A stretch of DNA of 64,000 nt from Glossina fuscipes (lineage: Eukaryota; Arthropoda; Insecta; Diptera; Glossinidae). Position 1 is the first letter of the stretch, and the number at the start of each line of letters is the position of its first letter. The notes under the pieces are model-generated. The model was not told the origin of the DNA. It searched no databases and worked only from the letters and a program-made list of their open reading frames with translations. Both the position numbers and the translations under genes were made by a program. Below are positions 24,430 to 38,200 of this stretch, piece by piece. The stretch covers positions 4,572,402-4,636,401 of the forward strand of contig NW_023998414.1 of the NCBI RefSeq assembly GCF_014805625.2, read 5' to 3'.

Positions 24430-25224
24430 GTGGATATTTTTATGCATTAATAACTTTTCGAGAACACGATATGCTACTGTACTCTATAATAGGTGCAGAA
24501 ATCTTGTTTCCGAATCGATAATAAGTATTCAAGATTCGTTGTAAGCCGAGTAGGGCTTTTCACTTTTGTTCTGCACCTATCCGCCGCTGTGCCAGATATG
24601 TCATTCTGACTATAATAAATACAAATTGTCATAACAGATGCCATAAAGTGCGTATATTATTGATTAGTGTGAAAGCTTAATTTAATTTGAAGCATTGAAT
24701 ATTCACAATTCATCCCAAAGGCGCATATACTATGCTTTTTTATCCAAAAAAAAAAAAAAATACAAAAATAAAACAAAACAAAACAAAAAAAAAACAAAAA
24801 AAAAAAAAGAAATGAAACGGAAACAACCAACAATTGTAAAATAATTTGACATTCCGAACAGTAATGAAATTAATTATAGTGAAGTTCATAAAATATTAAA
24901 ACATTTCGAAAGCTAAAAAATAACTTTACAAAATTTCAAAACTAAATTTATTATGTTATGTCCTATGTAATTTTAGGGAATTCGGTTTACGTTGCGGTCA
25001 ACCGAGCACACAAGCGATAGCGTCAGCTTTATTATAAAAATTTATACAAATTATAAATAAATATTTATTCAACTTTTAATTTATTTTAAATTTGTTTTTT
25101 TTTTTTTTCTTTTCAATTTTAAAGTAAATTAAATTTAATGTGTTCTTATTTATCATTCCTAAATAATTTCATCATAACATCCCATCAAGATTGATACAAA
25201 GAATCAAACCAAAGTGAAAGAGTG

Positions 25225-25466
25225 TTAGGGACGTAGGTTCGAAACCTAGTTGCATTATACATTGCACTCTACGTTGAGCGCATAGTTATTCAAAAAATGA
25301 TTCCAATCTTTTATGTAATTGTTTTCAACAAACAACATTGCAACCCGTACCGATTTTACTCATATTTCCAAAAGTCAAATAAGGCGTCGTTCGTTTCTTT
25401 GAGATTAAGCCTTTAGAGAGAAGTTGTCCAAGTCTCAAAGACTGAGGCTCGATTCCTGGTGCAGTA
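25225..25466 (+). other. Two box-B-like blocks
   Basis: gacgtaggttcgaaacctag (25233-25252 area) matches the box B consensus, and 25441-25466 (gaggctcgattcctggtgca) is a weaker second match. No cloverleaf folds around either. Confidence 0.3.
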
Positions 25467-25617
25467 ATCGCCAAACTGTCCTTAAATGTACATCTGTCTG
25501 TCTGTTGTTGAAATGTAACACTTTATCGCAAGGGTCTTGAAATCGGGACAACGGGATTGAATATTGTCGTGTTCTTGTGCTGTTGCCTTTTGTTTTTTTT
25601 TTTTTTTCCTTTCCTGA

Positions 25618-25666
25618 GAACCATGTGCCATGCCCTTATGAATAAAACTGTCGTCACACATGGTTC
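25618..25666. repeat. Stem-loop, 10-bp perfect stem
   Basis: gaaccatgtg (25618-25627) pairs with cacatggttc (25657-25666) across a 29-nt loop. The right arm belongs to the recurring motif cgtcgtcacacatgg, seen also at 20183-20199. Confidence 0.6.
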
Positions 25667-27215
25667 GTTATTAAAAATATGTTAAAAATATGTTTTACCA
25701 CACTGGGCTAAAATACACTCTAAGACAATTGTGGTATTTTTTTTTTTTTTTTTTTTGTATTTTATAGAAAAGGAAAGTATAATTTAATTCAGCTAATGGC
25801 ATTGATAACAAGAGCATCCTTTAGGAAGTCATTGAAATTCAATGCAATTGAATTGTTTTACTATAGCTATAAAAGTAAACGTACAACGTCTTAGATAGAA
25901 AAAAAACAAAAAACAAAAAAATGTAAATGATTAGGAGGTCAAATCGAATTTTCGATACCCGATATGTTTATAAGAAATTTTTCCAAAAATTTCTTTATAC
26001 AACAGAATAACATACAGACTAACTTTGCATATCCTCCGTGAAGTGCCATTCAAGACATATTCACAATACGAAGCCAATGCAATATCTCTACGTGAAAATT
26101 TTACTTTTCTACGAACAAGAGAAGACTCCATATCTTCAATTTTTGATTCATAATTTAATTTCATATGGATAGGAAAACAAATAACCTAAAGCCCGAACAA
26201 TTGCTTTCAAAAGAAGTAATGAAATGAATCGACAAACGTATCGCAAGTTCTTCATAATTTCTTAGAAAAGGAAAAAAAAAAAAAAAAATCTGTGCGTTTT
26301 ATATATTTTCGGATATTACAACCTTTCGGAAAAGTTAATATACCTGAAGAGATCTTGCCAAGAAGAAAGAAGAAAAAGGAGCTCAATGTAAAATGTTTAT
26401 TTTTCTTCCATTCGTATGCAAATGCGTGCACGTATTTATATATATTGTTGATGACAATTTCATTACGGTAAATTTAAGACGTTGCATTTCAACATTTACA
26501 GCATTAAAAACGATACAACATTTTCTTGAGTTTCATTGCATTATGGATGGTATGAGAGAGAGAGAGAGTGATTGTGTTACAGTTGAGCAATTTCTTATAC
26601 GGTGCTATTTGCACTCGAAACTCTTTTCATTTCTTTATTTAAAATAAATTTTTCATATAGAATAACAAACATAATTTAAGCTGAGATAGATGTAAAATAA
26701 ATTTGTTCAGTTTGCGTCGAAATCCTATTCGTGCTGTTAATTCAAATATATCCGTAAAAACTATTTATTGAGTTGATTCGCATAAAATGAAACATTTCTT
26801 TATTTAGTGATGGAAGCAACTGTACGAAGATTCGAATATGCGTTAATCACTAATTCAACTTAATCGAAATAATGTTTGTTTCAATTATTAATATTTATTT
26901 CGTAGGAGAATTTTATTTTAAATATCTTTAATTTATAGAATTATGTGATGAGAAAATTTTTTTGTAGAACCAACCCTATTATCTTTATATTTTTATGTAA
27001 ATAAATTCATATAGGTTTGTAAGTGTTGTACATTTATTTCCATAAAACGTGTCCGTACACAAAATTGTAAGCACAAGATGAAATTCTTATACAATATGTG
27101 CGAACGTATAGTGGCATTGTGGTGCATAATTCAATGTCTTGTGCACAAGTGCATTTATATGTATAAGTGCATATAGATACGGGGAGAGTATCATCAACAT
27201 TGTAGTACGTACTTC

Positions 27216-27243
27216 TCTCTCTCTCTCTATGTATGTATTTATG

Positions 27244-27274
<31 letters not shown>

Positions 27275-27296
27275 ATGTGTATGTATGTATGTAGTT
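27216..27296 (+). repeat. Compound (CT)n ... (TA)n/(GTAT)n microsatellite
   Basis: Seven CT units, then a tatgtatgtat stretch, about ten AT units and another GTAT stretch. Confidence 0.9.
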
Positions 27297-27465
27297 AAAA
27301 ATGTTTTTGACCTAGAATTTTTTAACATGTAAACAAACTTTGAAGTTTTTTTTTTCCGTCCTTTTCTCTACTTTTCCTTATTGTTTTTGTTGTCGTCCTT
27401 ACCGTTGCAAGCCACAATAATAGTCACATAGTCAAGTAACCTACCAAGCAGCCAACCAACAAAAT

Positions 27466-27515
27466 AAAGCAAAGCAAAGCAAAGCAAAGCAAAGCAAGGC
27501 AAGGCAAGGCAAGGC
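27466..27515 (+). repeat. Compound pentanucleotide array (AAAGC)6(AAGGC)4
   Basis: Six AAAGC units run directly into four AAGGC units, all perfect. One A-to-G change has been homogenised over the right-hand units. Confidence 0.92.
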
Positions 27516-28364
27516 AACTAACTACAAGCAGGCTTACAGTCATTATGTTGACAAATAATCTCATATCTGATATAAACACAAGTTTGTAAGCGTGGGTGGC
27601 AGCGTAAGTATTAGTATATATATTTTGTATGCATGTATATGTGTTTTTTAATTTTTTTTTTTTTTTTTTTAGTCTAGAAAAAACATTAAGGAAGGCGACA
27701 AAAACCCATTGCATGTAATGTCGCCATATAAATTTTAATTGAGATGTTTTTCAATTAGCAAAACACACGTTCGCATCTATAAAAGAGTGCATAAAGGTGA
27801 ATAGTTTTCTCATAAACAAACTGTATCGTAAATCATTAATATAATGTTTTTTTTTTTTCTTTTCTTTAATTAGTCCGTGATATTTTTCGTGCAAAATACT
27901 GAACTACTGAACGGTATCTGTTATCGCATCATCATTTAAAAATGATTTGTACTAAATATCAACACAGCGATGCTATCAGTACATCCACTCATTTCGATAA
28001 CATTTTCCCGGGAAATCAAAAATTAAGGCCAATCACGATTCGGACAAGCAATGCAATAAAGTATTATTTTTTTTTTCTTCTATAATCCTTGATACCGAAA
28101 AAAAAAAGTCTTGCATTAATAATCATATACTTCATCGCTTTATATAAATAGAAATCATATATGTTGCGTTTAGGCATAAGCTCACAAGTTTACATTCTCT
28201 CTTCGTTAATCGATCATCGAATGCCTATTAATACAGTCATTGACATATGTCCGTGGAGAGAGACTTTACAAAATCCCAAAGTGCGAGTCAATTTATTTTA
28301 AAAATTTATTGTGATATCCGTAAACTGATTAAGTCAGTGGATGCTGAGGGCATTTAAGGGGAAT

Positions 28365-28432
28365 AATGCTATAGCATTTATGACATAATGCATCACATTT
28401 TTCAACTGGCGTAACGTAAATGCTATAGCATT
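28365..28432. repeat. Duplicated 14-bp perfect palindrome
   Basis: The palindrome aatgctatagcatt occurs at 28365-28378 and again at 28419-28432, each followed by ta, with 40 bp between them. In the second copy the symmetry extends to 16 bp. The arrangement resembles a pair of dimer-binding sites or the ends of a tiny inverted-repeat element, but nothing else supports a function. Confidence 0.75.
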
Positions 28433-28829
28433 TAGATAATAGAAAACATGAGAGAAAGGGACAATTAGAGAATGTGATCTCTTTCTAGTTTAGAGAAATC
28501 TACGAAAGTGAAAGGCGCTCGAAATTGAAAATAAGGTGGGAAAACCTACAGAATCAGTTGGTCAATAAATTTCGAAAGGACTCGCAGAGGAAGAATGGTG
28601 TTAACTTTAAAATTGATATGAAAGTTTTACCATTAAGTCCCACAATACTAAACCTTTAATTACGAATCCTGACAAAAAAAAAGGATAATTTTTCGAATTT
28701 CACTCATTTGCACCCATACATTTCGTGGAAGAAGGTAGCTAAGGTTTGAATGTGCTTCTGTTTAGTTATTTGTTACACTCAAACCAGCTTTTGTGAAGAA
28801 CCTTTTTATAGCTGCTCGTAAAGTTCTAT

Positions 28830-29165
28830 GCAATTTTTTTTTTTATTAGATGCTTGCAAAAATTTTGATCACTTTCTCACTTAAAAAAGGCATTTATTTT
28901 AGAAAATTCCCATTCGAGCTGCAGCAGTGCTTTTCCTGAAAACTCTTGTAACATCTAGGCGAGCGTTGCTATGCAATGGGACAACTTTGCGTTCGTTCAC
29001 GATCGATTGTCGATCTTTTTGTAACAATACATTGTTGAGTTTCAATTGAGTTCAATTAACGTCGACAGACATTTGCCGTTATTCGTTGAATTCGGTTTTT
29101 TTAACTACTTGTCAGAATGTTGATCACTTTTTCACTTGAAAAAGGCATTTATTGTAGAAAATTGG
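28830..29165 (+). repeat. Dispersed direct repeat of about 45 bp, 255 bp apart
   Basis: The segment tgatcactttctcacttaaa plus aaaggcatttattttagaaaatt at 28866-28908 recurs with a few changes at 29121-29163 (tgatcactttttcacttgaa...). T-rich sequence precedes both. It could be two remnants of one small repeat or a local duplication. Confidence 0.7.
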
Positions 29166-30902
29166 TACAAGAAGATATTAATCGAAATAGTTAGGAAGAG
29201 AATGAGAAAAAATATTTTCATAGGGCAAGGCATTTTTATGACCGTGGTATTGCAGAGTGACTAGTCGACAAAAGGCAATTTATGAAAAGAAATAGAAAAG
29301 CAGGTCTACAATATATTTTAAAACTTCCCTTAAGCTTCGTTGCGTTCATTCGGTTTCTAATAATATCTTTAAAATAACATTTCCTTGTGCAATGCGTAAA
29401 GTGTTTCTTCGCGAGCCTCACAAGTTCATTGTTTAAACAAGTGGTTGAATTTTATGATCGAAAATTGATGGCAAATGCCTGCCCATGATGTTGTTGGGCT
29501 CGTCCAGCTATGTTCAAAACCTCAAATAACTCAATTTTCCAGCACATTGAAGTGCTGCATATGGGTTGGCTCTGCCTTCGCTAGCGGCAGCTGCTTTTAA
29601 TTGAACCATTGAATCATTGAATTAAAAAAAAAAAGAAAAGAAAATTGATTTTTAATGATGACTGGATTTTAAAATATTCATTTTAGGAGTGAGTATGCAA
29701 GGTAAATATACAACATATTTCCATTTCAATTTTCACAGAAAATAACTTAAAAAGGAATTTATCAACAAATTATTTCACTAAATATAAACTATTTTCACCG
29801 CAATTTTCCTAACAATTAAAAAAAAAAAAAAAAAATTGTTGCTTCACTCAATGTGATTTCTACAAGATTTGGAGATTTTCAAAAAATTTCTAACAATTTT
29901 TCATTAGTAAGTCTATCATTAACTTTCAAGGTCGCCAACGCATCAACCAGGGCTCAGTTTGCGATTTTCTTAATCAGGCTATTGTGCGATACGAAAGCTG
30001 TTTAAATATATACCATTGAGATTAAAATAGTAGTTTCAACCAACAAATAGTTAAATCAGACGCATAGTTAAATCGATTTGATGTATTCACGTTGATCAAA
30101 GCTATTGCGTGTACACACCTCACCTTACCTCACATCTTATCAATCTAAGCTACCGTCCATGCAATTGGGTGTAATAAGTGAATGTATTGCAAATAAATCG
30201 TTTAACTTATTCCCTTTGCATATAGAAAATACAAAAAAAAATAGAAAAAATACAAAATTCAAAAAAATAATTTAAGAAAAAAGCAGCTAAAGCTATTATT
30301 ATTACTTTCTCATAAGGTGCTTACGATGTAAACGCAGCGATTCACATATTCATAGGCCCGTGTCGGTTGTACAACTTTTTCGATATTACACGGTTTTGGA
30401 AAACATCCTTTAGAACAAAAAAAAAAGGCCTACAATAGATTAACTTTGACTTCAAATGCAATTATTTCGAATTCATTTTAAATACACTTTGTATTCTACT
30501 TAATTTAATATAATAATTAACACTTGCATTCCCACAAACAAAAGCAGTTACGATAGGCAGGAAATTGAGAAAATCTTTTCAATAAAATTATTCGTGTATT
30601 GAACGAGCTGTTGTTGAGGTGAATAGGAAAATGTATACAAAGACATGCGAGAGTAAAAATAAATTACATTCGCTTATTGTCGATGCTGCTTCGAACCGAA
30701 ATCAAACCTAATACAGAACTTAACGAAAAACAATCGAAAATGACGTGTGATTGAATAGATATTACAGCGACAAATACGTTGCCTCAAAGCGTAGGTGACA
30801 CCAACTTAAGTTTTTTTTATTATAAGTTAAAAACTTAAGTCCCAATGATTACTTATTTGTCTATTATTGCACAACAATACACAACCTGTGCTACAAGGAC
30901 AT

Positions 30903-31215
30903 CTTAAGTTAGTGCGAATGTATGCAGCTCCCAGGAGGACTTGAAATAGACCCACCCCTCATTGTACTGAACGATTCACGATTACTTTCTAGATCAATCT
31001 AAGCTTGTCTGTCCGTTTGTCCATTTGTCAATCTTGCTTTCTTATGTTCAACCTGCGAGCCGCAATTTTCGAAATGTTTTGATGAAACTTGATGCACTCA
31101 CGTATTTTTGCCCAAGGGTGAACGCTGCTGCAAATGATTCGGAGTCCACTACTTTTTCGATCTCTTCCCATATAACACGTTATTTTGAAAAGTCCTTATA
31201 TGAATAATCGTATTA
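30903..31215 (+). mobile_element. GTCY-type short repeat, near-complete
   Basis: It starts with ttaagttagtgcgaatgtat and gcagctcccagg, an end sequence shared in reverse complement with the 42.7 and 55.3 kb copies. It continues with gattcacgattactttctag, a GTCY tract at 31005-31032, the agccgcaattttcgaaatg block, and catataacacg near its right end. It runs into a long T tract at 31235. Confidence 0.68.
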
Positions 31216-32639
31216 AGCGAAATCTCTGAGCACATTTTTTTTTTTTTTTTTTATTTCTCCTAAATAGATTTTTTTTTTTCAATAGAGTTTTTATTGCCCA
31301 CGAACAAAAATAATTTAAATTCTTATTTTTATGTCTTTTTTTCATCTGACTAAACTGTTATTTAATGTTTTTTTAAATGTGTTGCTCTTGTTTTATGTTC
31401 AGTAATTGAGTGAAAATGAATATTATTATCGGGTTAAATTGTTTTTCATACAACAATTTTCTTCTTTTTTTTTTTATTTTGGATATGCACGATCTTGTAG
31501 AGAACCCATCCACATTTTAAAGCCAACTACGGTTAAGTTTTATTTCAAAATAAATAAATCGTTTTTCGAGAAAATCATAGACGAATTGAAATTGATTTTT
31601 TTTTTTTTTTTTTTTTTTAAATACATCTCTGTATCGATTGCTGTCACTGCGAATATCGAAATATACAGAATTAAAGAAACGTCAAAAAAAAAAATACAAA
31701 ATTTTCTAAACTTATACACAAAAGCGATTTCCGAGCGTATGAGTATCCGGAATTTCGAAAGAGTAATGGCGAGCGCGATCTAGTGATACGTCTATATTTA
31801 ACAAGGAATCTTGCAATTTTTGTTTACATTTCTCTTAAATTGAGGATTAGTAAAATGTTCTCAAAACGAATAAAGTCGTCTTTTATCTTTAAGTCTATGT
31901 GCTTACAACATGAACGCTTAAGACTCGGTACACATTGTTTCTATAAGTAGGATGCTCATTATTTTTTAATACAATGATTGCCTAAACACGTAACGTTTCC
32001 AATGCAACATTTACCACACACTTTTATGTTTCGGTGAATAAGTACACATGCATATGGGTTTACATGTGTAAGACTACGTTAGTATTTGGCAACCGAACCC
32101 CTAAAGATATTTCTTTTCATGCACTTTACGAAACTACCGTGTATAGTGCTATTGTAATTATGTGGGTAAGCGCCCATATGTATGGTAAGTGTTTGTGGAA
32201 AAACACAAAAGATGTAATAAATTTCTTATATCTCTCGCAAGTCTTGAACAATTTGATACGATAGATGGGACGTATCCCACCTCCATTAACAATATAAGAT
32301 TCTATGTTAGCTGAATCGTACTTCCCCGTCATATCAGTGTTCTTTCCAATTTGTTGTTGTTGTTGTGTGACAAAAAAGATCTCTAAAAATTTAAATCACT
32401 TATCATGAAATACAAGTACGAATATTGTAGACAAGCAAGGTCAACTATTAGAAATCGTCAACACAGTTGATGACTCGTATGTGCCTACGTGGTCCAAATT
32501 CGGTAAGGTTCATTTCTATGCCAATTTACTATTATAAATTGGTTTGCGTCATGAAATATTAAAAATGATATCTTTTTATTATATAAGGATTCAGTTTTTG
32601 TAGGAAAGGTTAGGGGTAGGAGAGGGGTTCAAAAACTGG
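31216..32639. other. AT-rich spacer
   Basis: Poly-T runs and the 125-codon frame 31406-31783, which is low in complexity (poly-Phe from T runs), are not taken as a gene. Confidence 0.5.
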
Positions 32640-32972
32640 CCCCGCCTAAACCAAATTTTTCATACAAATACAGAATGTCCCAATACTATTACAGAGCGAG
32701 TTTTGCCGAGAAATTTTGAAAACCGCAATTTTTTCCGTACGGGGAACGATCGAAAAACTGAACCGATTCAAACCATTTTCAATAGCATTTGTTCTTGGGG
32801 CTAGGAACATCAGTATACTAAATTGTGACTTGTAAATTGAACACATGCAAACAAGATGGACAAACGGACAGACAAGCTTAGATCGATTCAAAATCACTTT
32901 ATCTCTAATAAAAGAAAAGGTGGATCTTTCTCAAGTCCTATTGGATGTTTTATACATCCAAGTTAATATAAA
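32640..32972 (-). mobile_element. GTCY-type short repeat, minus strand
   Basis: The plus strand shows gggaacgatcgaaaaactga, the ccattttcaatagcatttg block, the tract acggacagacaagcttagat (GTCY in reverse), tctcaagtcctattggatg and tatacatccaagttaatata. These are reverse complements of the blocks in the 30.9 and 47.0 kb copies. The right edge is the family terminus; the left edge is less clear. Confidence 0.66.
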
Positions 32973-34387
32973 TGCTTTACTATTCAATTAATTCCAATGA
33001 AAATGTTCTATCGACGCTTTAAACCATAATTATTTGTTGCGCTTATATGTACAGACATTATCTGTATATGATAGTATACTTCGAAAAATCGAATCCGATT
33101 TTTTTTTTTTTTTTTTGGAAAATTCCATTTAAAAATGTTTCTTGCATTACTGTTATTGGTGAAATTTGTGATGTAAGTTAAGACTTGATTTACATCAACT
33201 CCAGAGCAAATTGTTCTCATATGACAGTTATAGGGAAAGCTTGACTAACGTCTGTGAACATGAAATGATATGAAATTTTCCGATACACAGATGTTTTATA
33301 CGAATTTTTTGAATAAATTATTGTTACTGCAAATGGCTTTGCGTTATTTTGCCCTACCTGCCCTAAGTCTAAGTATTGAATACACTCCAAATTTATGCCA
33401 TTGATAAAAAGCACTTGTTAGAAATTGCAAGCGGGTTTCGTAAACAAAAACCATAAATAAAGAGAAGAATTAAGATGTTGTCCATTTTTTTTTTTTTAAT
33501 CAGCACTTTAGCAAGATAAAAATGTGTTGCATGCCCTGACTACTGTAGTAGCTAACAAAGGCCAAATCAAACTAAAACTACAATATTCCCTTCTTTTTTT
33601 TTCCTTCTTTTTTATTTATTGATTCATTGGCCGATGAATAGGGACGCAATTTCAGAACGAATTTTCAAGTGTTGACGTAAGTTTTTAACTCTCTGTTGGT
33701 GGGATAGGTTTTTAAATAAATCCTTATCGCATTTTCTATTAAGTGACGGTACTATGTCTGTCCGCAATACTCAACCAGTAATTTGCTTATGTAAAAATAA
33801 AAACATTGAAGTTTTACTTGGCTATGTAAATTGTACGAGTCACCCCGCTGAAGCATTGCCTTGCGACATACTCAAGTATTCAATAGCTATGATGCGGGTT
33901 AGGAGAGCCCGCGTTAATATCGACAAAAAAGCTGAATATCAAAGATTGGTCCAATGTGTGGACTAATCCACACATTACTAAGTCTGATTGACTCTAATTT
34001 CAAATGATGACTTGCAGACGTATCTTGCCCCGCTGACCGATCGTTCGTCATCAGGAATACAATGTGTCTTTCAATGTGTATTCCAAAGGAATAGTTCAAT
34101 ATCAATTTTGTTATCATCAGAATTCGGCTCGCCTTCTACTGGCGATCTAACAACTACGAGTTCATACGACCAGAAAAATGTATAACAAGCAATGGATATT
34201 AGCCTGAATTAGGGTATATTTTACCATGAAATGAATGTTTTTTTTTTTTTAAGAAAAAGCACTAATTTCCTTGAAGATCTAGGCCATCTATGAGCGTGAT
34301 TCATAAAGTAATAAGTTCAAGCTATTCGACCATTAAAAATTTTACGTAATTTATTAACATTCTTTACCAAAGTTTTCTTATTCATAT

Positions 34388-34392
34388 CTCTC

Positions 34393-34428
<36 letters not shown>

Positions 34429-34536
34429 TCTTTTTTTTTCTTTTTTTTTTTTTTTTTTCTTTTTTCTACCTTTTTTCATTTTAAGGAAGCAAAAAATATT
34501 ATGTAATATAATTTAAAAAAAAAAAAAAAAAAAAAA
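34388..34536 (+). repeat. (TC)n, poly-T and poly-A cluster
   Basis: About 20 TC units pass into broken poly-T (34431-34462) and, after a short non-repetitive gap, a 22-base poly-A run. The polypyrimidine strand could form triplex DNA. Confidence 0.9.
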
Positions 34537-35167
34537 GAAAAGAAAACCACTAGAGAAGACCAAAGAAGAGTGAAAAGAAATTCCGTGCCTCAGTCCAGGC
34601 GGTCGCACGGATTATACACGTGCCATTGTTTTCACAACGGCTCTAATGCCTGCGATTAGCAACGATGTTATCACTTTAACATATCTATTCATCTATTGTT
34701 GTATTTATTTTATTTATTTAAAGGTTTCATTTGCTTAGGTAAGCAGGTTGGTAGGCTATGTTCCACAATAAAGTTTATAAGTATTAGGCAGGCATAGAAC
34801 ACACACTCGTAATGGAAATGTAAAGTGTAAAATATATTAAAAATTAATTTCATTCGTTTCAATTTTGTAAAAATTTCATTTTTGCATACAGTAGAGTGCG
34901 GTACAGTAGAGCTCTGGAGTTTTTCTGATGTTTGTAATCTGACTCAAGCCCATTATAATCATTTACTGTATTATCCCTTCCTTTGTAAGGGATACCATTG
35001 CGGAATTCTCTTCCAGCTGCATTGCAAGTTTTTTAAACTGTTGTCAAGTTTTCGCAGCCTTCCACGTAGCAGCAACACTTTACATGAAAATGTTTTGGAT
35101 TAAAAAAGCAAACGCGAAAAGTTTCTCTGCTAAGTGCTGCTATAAATTACGATTGTAGCTTATTTCT

Positions 35168-35169
<2 letters not shown>

Positions 35170-35199
<30 letters not shown>
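35170..35199 (+). repeat. Poly-T tract of about 30 bases
   Basis: An uninterrupted T run. It is not attached to a recognised retroelement. Confidence 0.93.
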
Positions 35200-35200
<1 letters not shown>

Positions 35201-38200
35201 AAATGTTAAATGCTCAGTGGAAAGGTGTGAAACTATATGTTGTTGTTTTTTATTTTTTTATTTCTGAAATATACCTTTTATTGCAATCTGGCGGTTTTTA
35301 GCAGTCGCTTGTTAAATAAAAATTTTATCATGACAGGCTTAAATGTAACCCGATTTATTTTAGCGGCGGAAAAAAATTATTTTCCATTTTTATATAAGAA
35401 AATCACTTTTACATTAAAAATCGTACCGTTTTCGGCCTCTGCACATTTCTCACTGTCACGAACAGAATATTTGCAAGAATTATTTAAGTAAATTTTATGA
35501 TATCTAATATATGTTTGTTTGTGTCATATAATCTTTCATTTGCATTTAGATTGTTGGTGAACGGTATGTGACTTGAGTTGTTGGCTTAATGAGAATAGCA
35601 CAATGCCGCTGACACTGCCACCAAATGCGGCAAAAAGTAAACGAGATTTCACATCGTCAGCAGGCGGATGTTATCGTACGTACGAAGACACTAAACGTAG
35701 TTGTAATATGTATATATATATATACATATATATACATATATTTAATGCTGTCTTCGCTCTTTAAAGTGAATCTTTAGGACTCCTCTTCTTAGCTAAATAT
35801 ATAAAGTTGTACAAATAGCTTTTAATTTAAGGGATGGCTAAGTAAACCCCTTAAGACAGTCAAACAGTGGGAAATAATTACTACCCAAGAGTCGATATAC
35901 AAAACAGGTACCCTGAAGCGCACTCTATGATATCTCTGTTTTTCATGAAAGCATCTTAAAAATTTTTATATGCAAATTTCATATATCACGCGACAGATGT
36001 CCATACATCTGACATGATCGTCAGAACTTTCCATTACTCCGGCTATTGTAATATTGCAGTAGGATTATAAATAAGGTTTAGGATTTTTTAATAAAAGTCA
36101 AATTAATTTAAAATATATTTATTGTACATGTGGTTTAATACCATTGTCAAAATGGTCTTTGAACTCGTATCGTGAGTAGTAATTTGGTGATTTTGAGATA
36201 GGTCCAGAGAATAGTCCGCAATTCGAAAAAGTTTCCAGCCGAAGTTGATGATCATACACAAAATAATTTTTCGAGCCTCGCTTTCCCTCAAGCCACTCAA
36301 GTCAAATTAATTTGCATGATATTCAATTCCATCAAACGAAGCTCCAAAGCCTTCACCGCGATATCTCGCAAAACGATTTTCTAACTTTTTCATAGCTCAC
36401 TGCATTTTTACCCCAAGCCAAGTTAATCCGTCCTTTAGCTTCATTTATGTTTTTTTTTTATTTTTTCAGTTTAAAGGAGAATAACAAGCAGTACCGTAGA
36501 TGCTGTTTGTTGACTGACAGCCTGCAAACAAATCAAACTTATAACGTGCAAGTGCACAATGTCAAAGTTATTTATGCACCAAATTTGAAGAGATGCTAAC
36601 GCCTTAGATACGTTTTGTAAAGCAATTCAATGCAGAGAACTTATTCATACACGCAATGTTGTCCGCAATTACATCCACTTTGGAAGTGGTGTGCATCCAT
36701 TTTCGTGCTTCTTTTTACTTTCTTTCTTGTCTCAGCGAAATTACCAATTGCATGAGTAAAGACTTCACTTTAAAGATATCGAAATTGATTTGATGGGGCA
36801 CTCGATTTGAACTGTAACGCCATCAATCATAGAACCATTGATCCCAGTGCAATCTACAATATATTCTTGCAGATGTGCTCATGACAGACATCATTATAAA
36901 ACCAAGTTCGAATATTTGCAGAATCGGCTTACAGTGGTAAAAAGTTTCACACCGCAATAGTGCGGACTTTTTTCTTAGCATTTAACGCATGACATACAAT
37001 AAAGTATGCAATCGTGTTACCTACGATTAAATCTTAATATAATTTTAAATTTAAGGGAATTATACCGATGGCCAAAATTGTTTCTGTTCAACTCTTCTCC
37101 ATTGCTTGACCATCAATATCTTGGGCACGATGCGTTTATAAATTCATCAATCGCTAATCCGTGCCATCGTGATTCTATGGCGCAAAGGACGAAATGAATG
37201 AAAGTCTTCTGTACCCATAAAAATAGTATAAAATAATCGCACAAATATTTTTACGAATTAGTTTCACTTCGTGCAAGGAGGAGACTTCCCACTTTACTTA
37301 GTAAAACAGAACGCAATTTAATGATAAGAGATTCTAAGTATTACATATACCTATAGATATATTCGCCATGAAAGATGTCAAACGCAACGACACAAGCGTC
37401 AAAATGCATTTAACTGCGCTACGACTCCTATATGGCATAACTCATATCGCAGAACTTTGGGTTAACTTATAAACACTTGAATGAGCATTGAAAAGTATTT
37501 CAAGCGAACAAAACTGTGCCGTTTACGATATACTCGTGATAGTGGTGGTATATAAATCTTATATTAGACGAATCGACCTATAAAATTAAATGAATTTAGA
37601 ATTTCAATAATTCTCGCTCATATATGAGGCTCCACAACCATTCAGATGCTGTATGTGTAAAACAATGTATGTAAAACAATAGCGTAAATAAATTAAATAA
37701 GTCGTGATTTTACTCACAGCGAAGTAGTACTTTCGGGTTTTAAAAACGCAACATTCTTACATTTATATGAATGAATGAATTTTGAGGCATGACACCTATG
37801 AACATAAAATCAAGCAAAAATTGTCATTTCAAATAATGTCATTTGGCCATTGACTGCAACAACAAACAACGTAATATGTTGTAATGAGAATTCAAAAATA
37901 ACACACGTATGCGTAAGTTTCTCAATCGCAATTGGCTTTAAAACTTTCAATGCAATATTGACTGTTTACCTAACGAATAGCGTACCTCTTTAGATTCGTT
38001 TTCAAAGAATTTGTTGTTTTTCGCAAAGTTAAGGATAATCAAAAGAAAGAGAAAAAAACGAAAACAAAGACATAAAGACGAAGTATGTTAAGAGCGTGTC
38101 GACCAACCACGACCGCCTCTGCGCACATAAGCCCATTGATCGAACATAAAGATGCTTATCGGTTAGAAATTTCGAATAATTTGGAAAACATTACATTTAA

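Larger units (their letters stand above)
21093..30902. other. Long AT-rich spacer
   Basis: Nearly 10 kb without a recognisable gene. It contains the tRNA-like blocks, pentanucleotide arrays, the stem-loop at 25.6 kb, the duplicated palindrome at 28.4 kb and the 255-bp-spaced direct repeat. The frame 23967-24296 (109 codons) has no recognisable domain. Confidence 0.5.

Noticed and set aside
25225..25260. tRNA gene suggested by ggttcgaaacc
   Set aside because: No acceptor stem, D arm or anticodon arm folds around it.
31406..31783. 125-codon plus frame
   Set aside because: Low complexity from T runs; no recognisable domain.
36780..36860. Minus-strand GSMIDGVTVQIECP resembling the Asp box of PIF/Harbinger transposases
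   Set aside because: The downstream blocks of that family could not be read and stops follow; similarity is too short.
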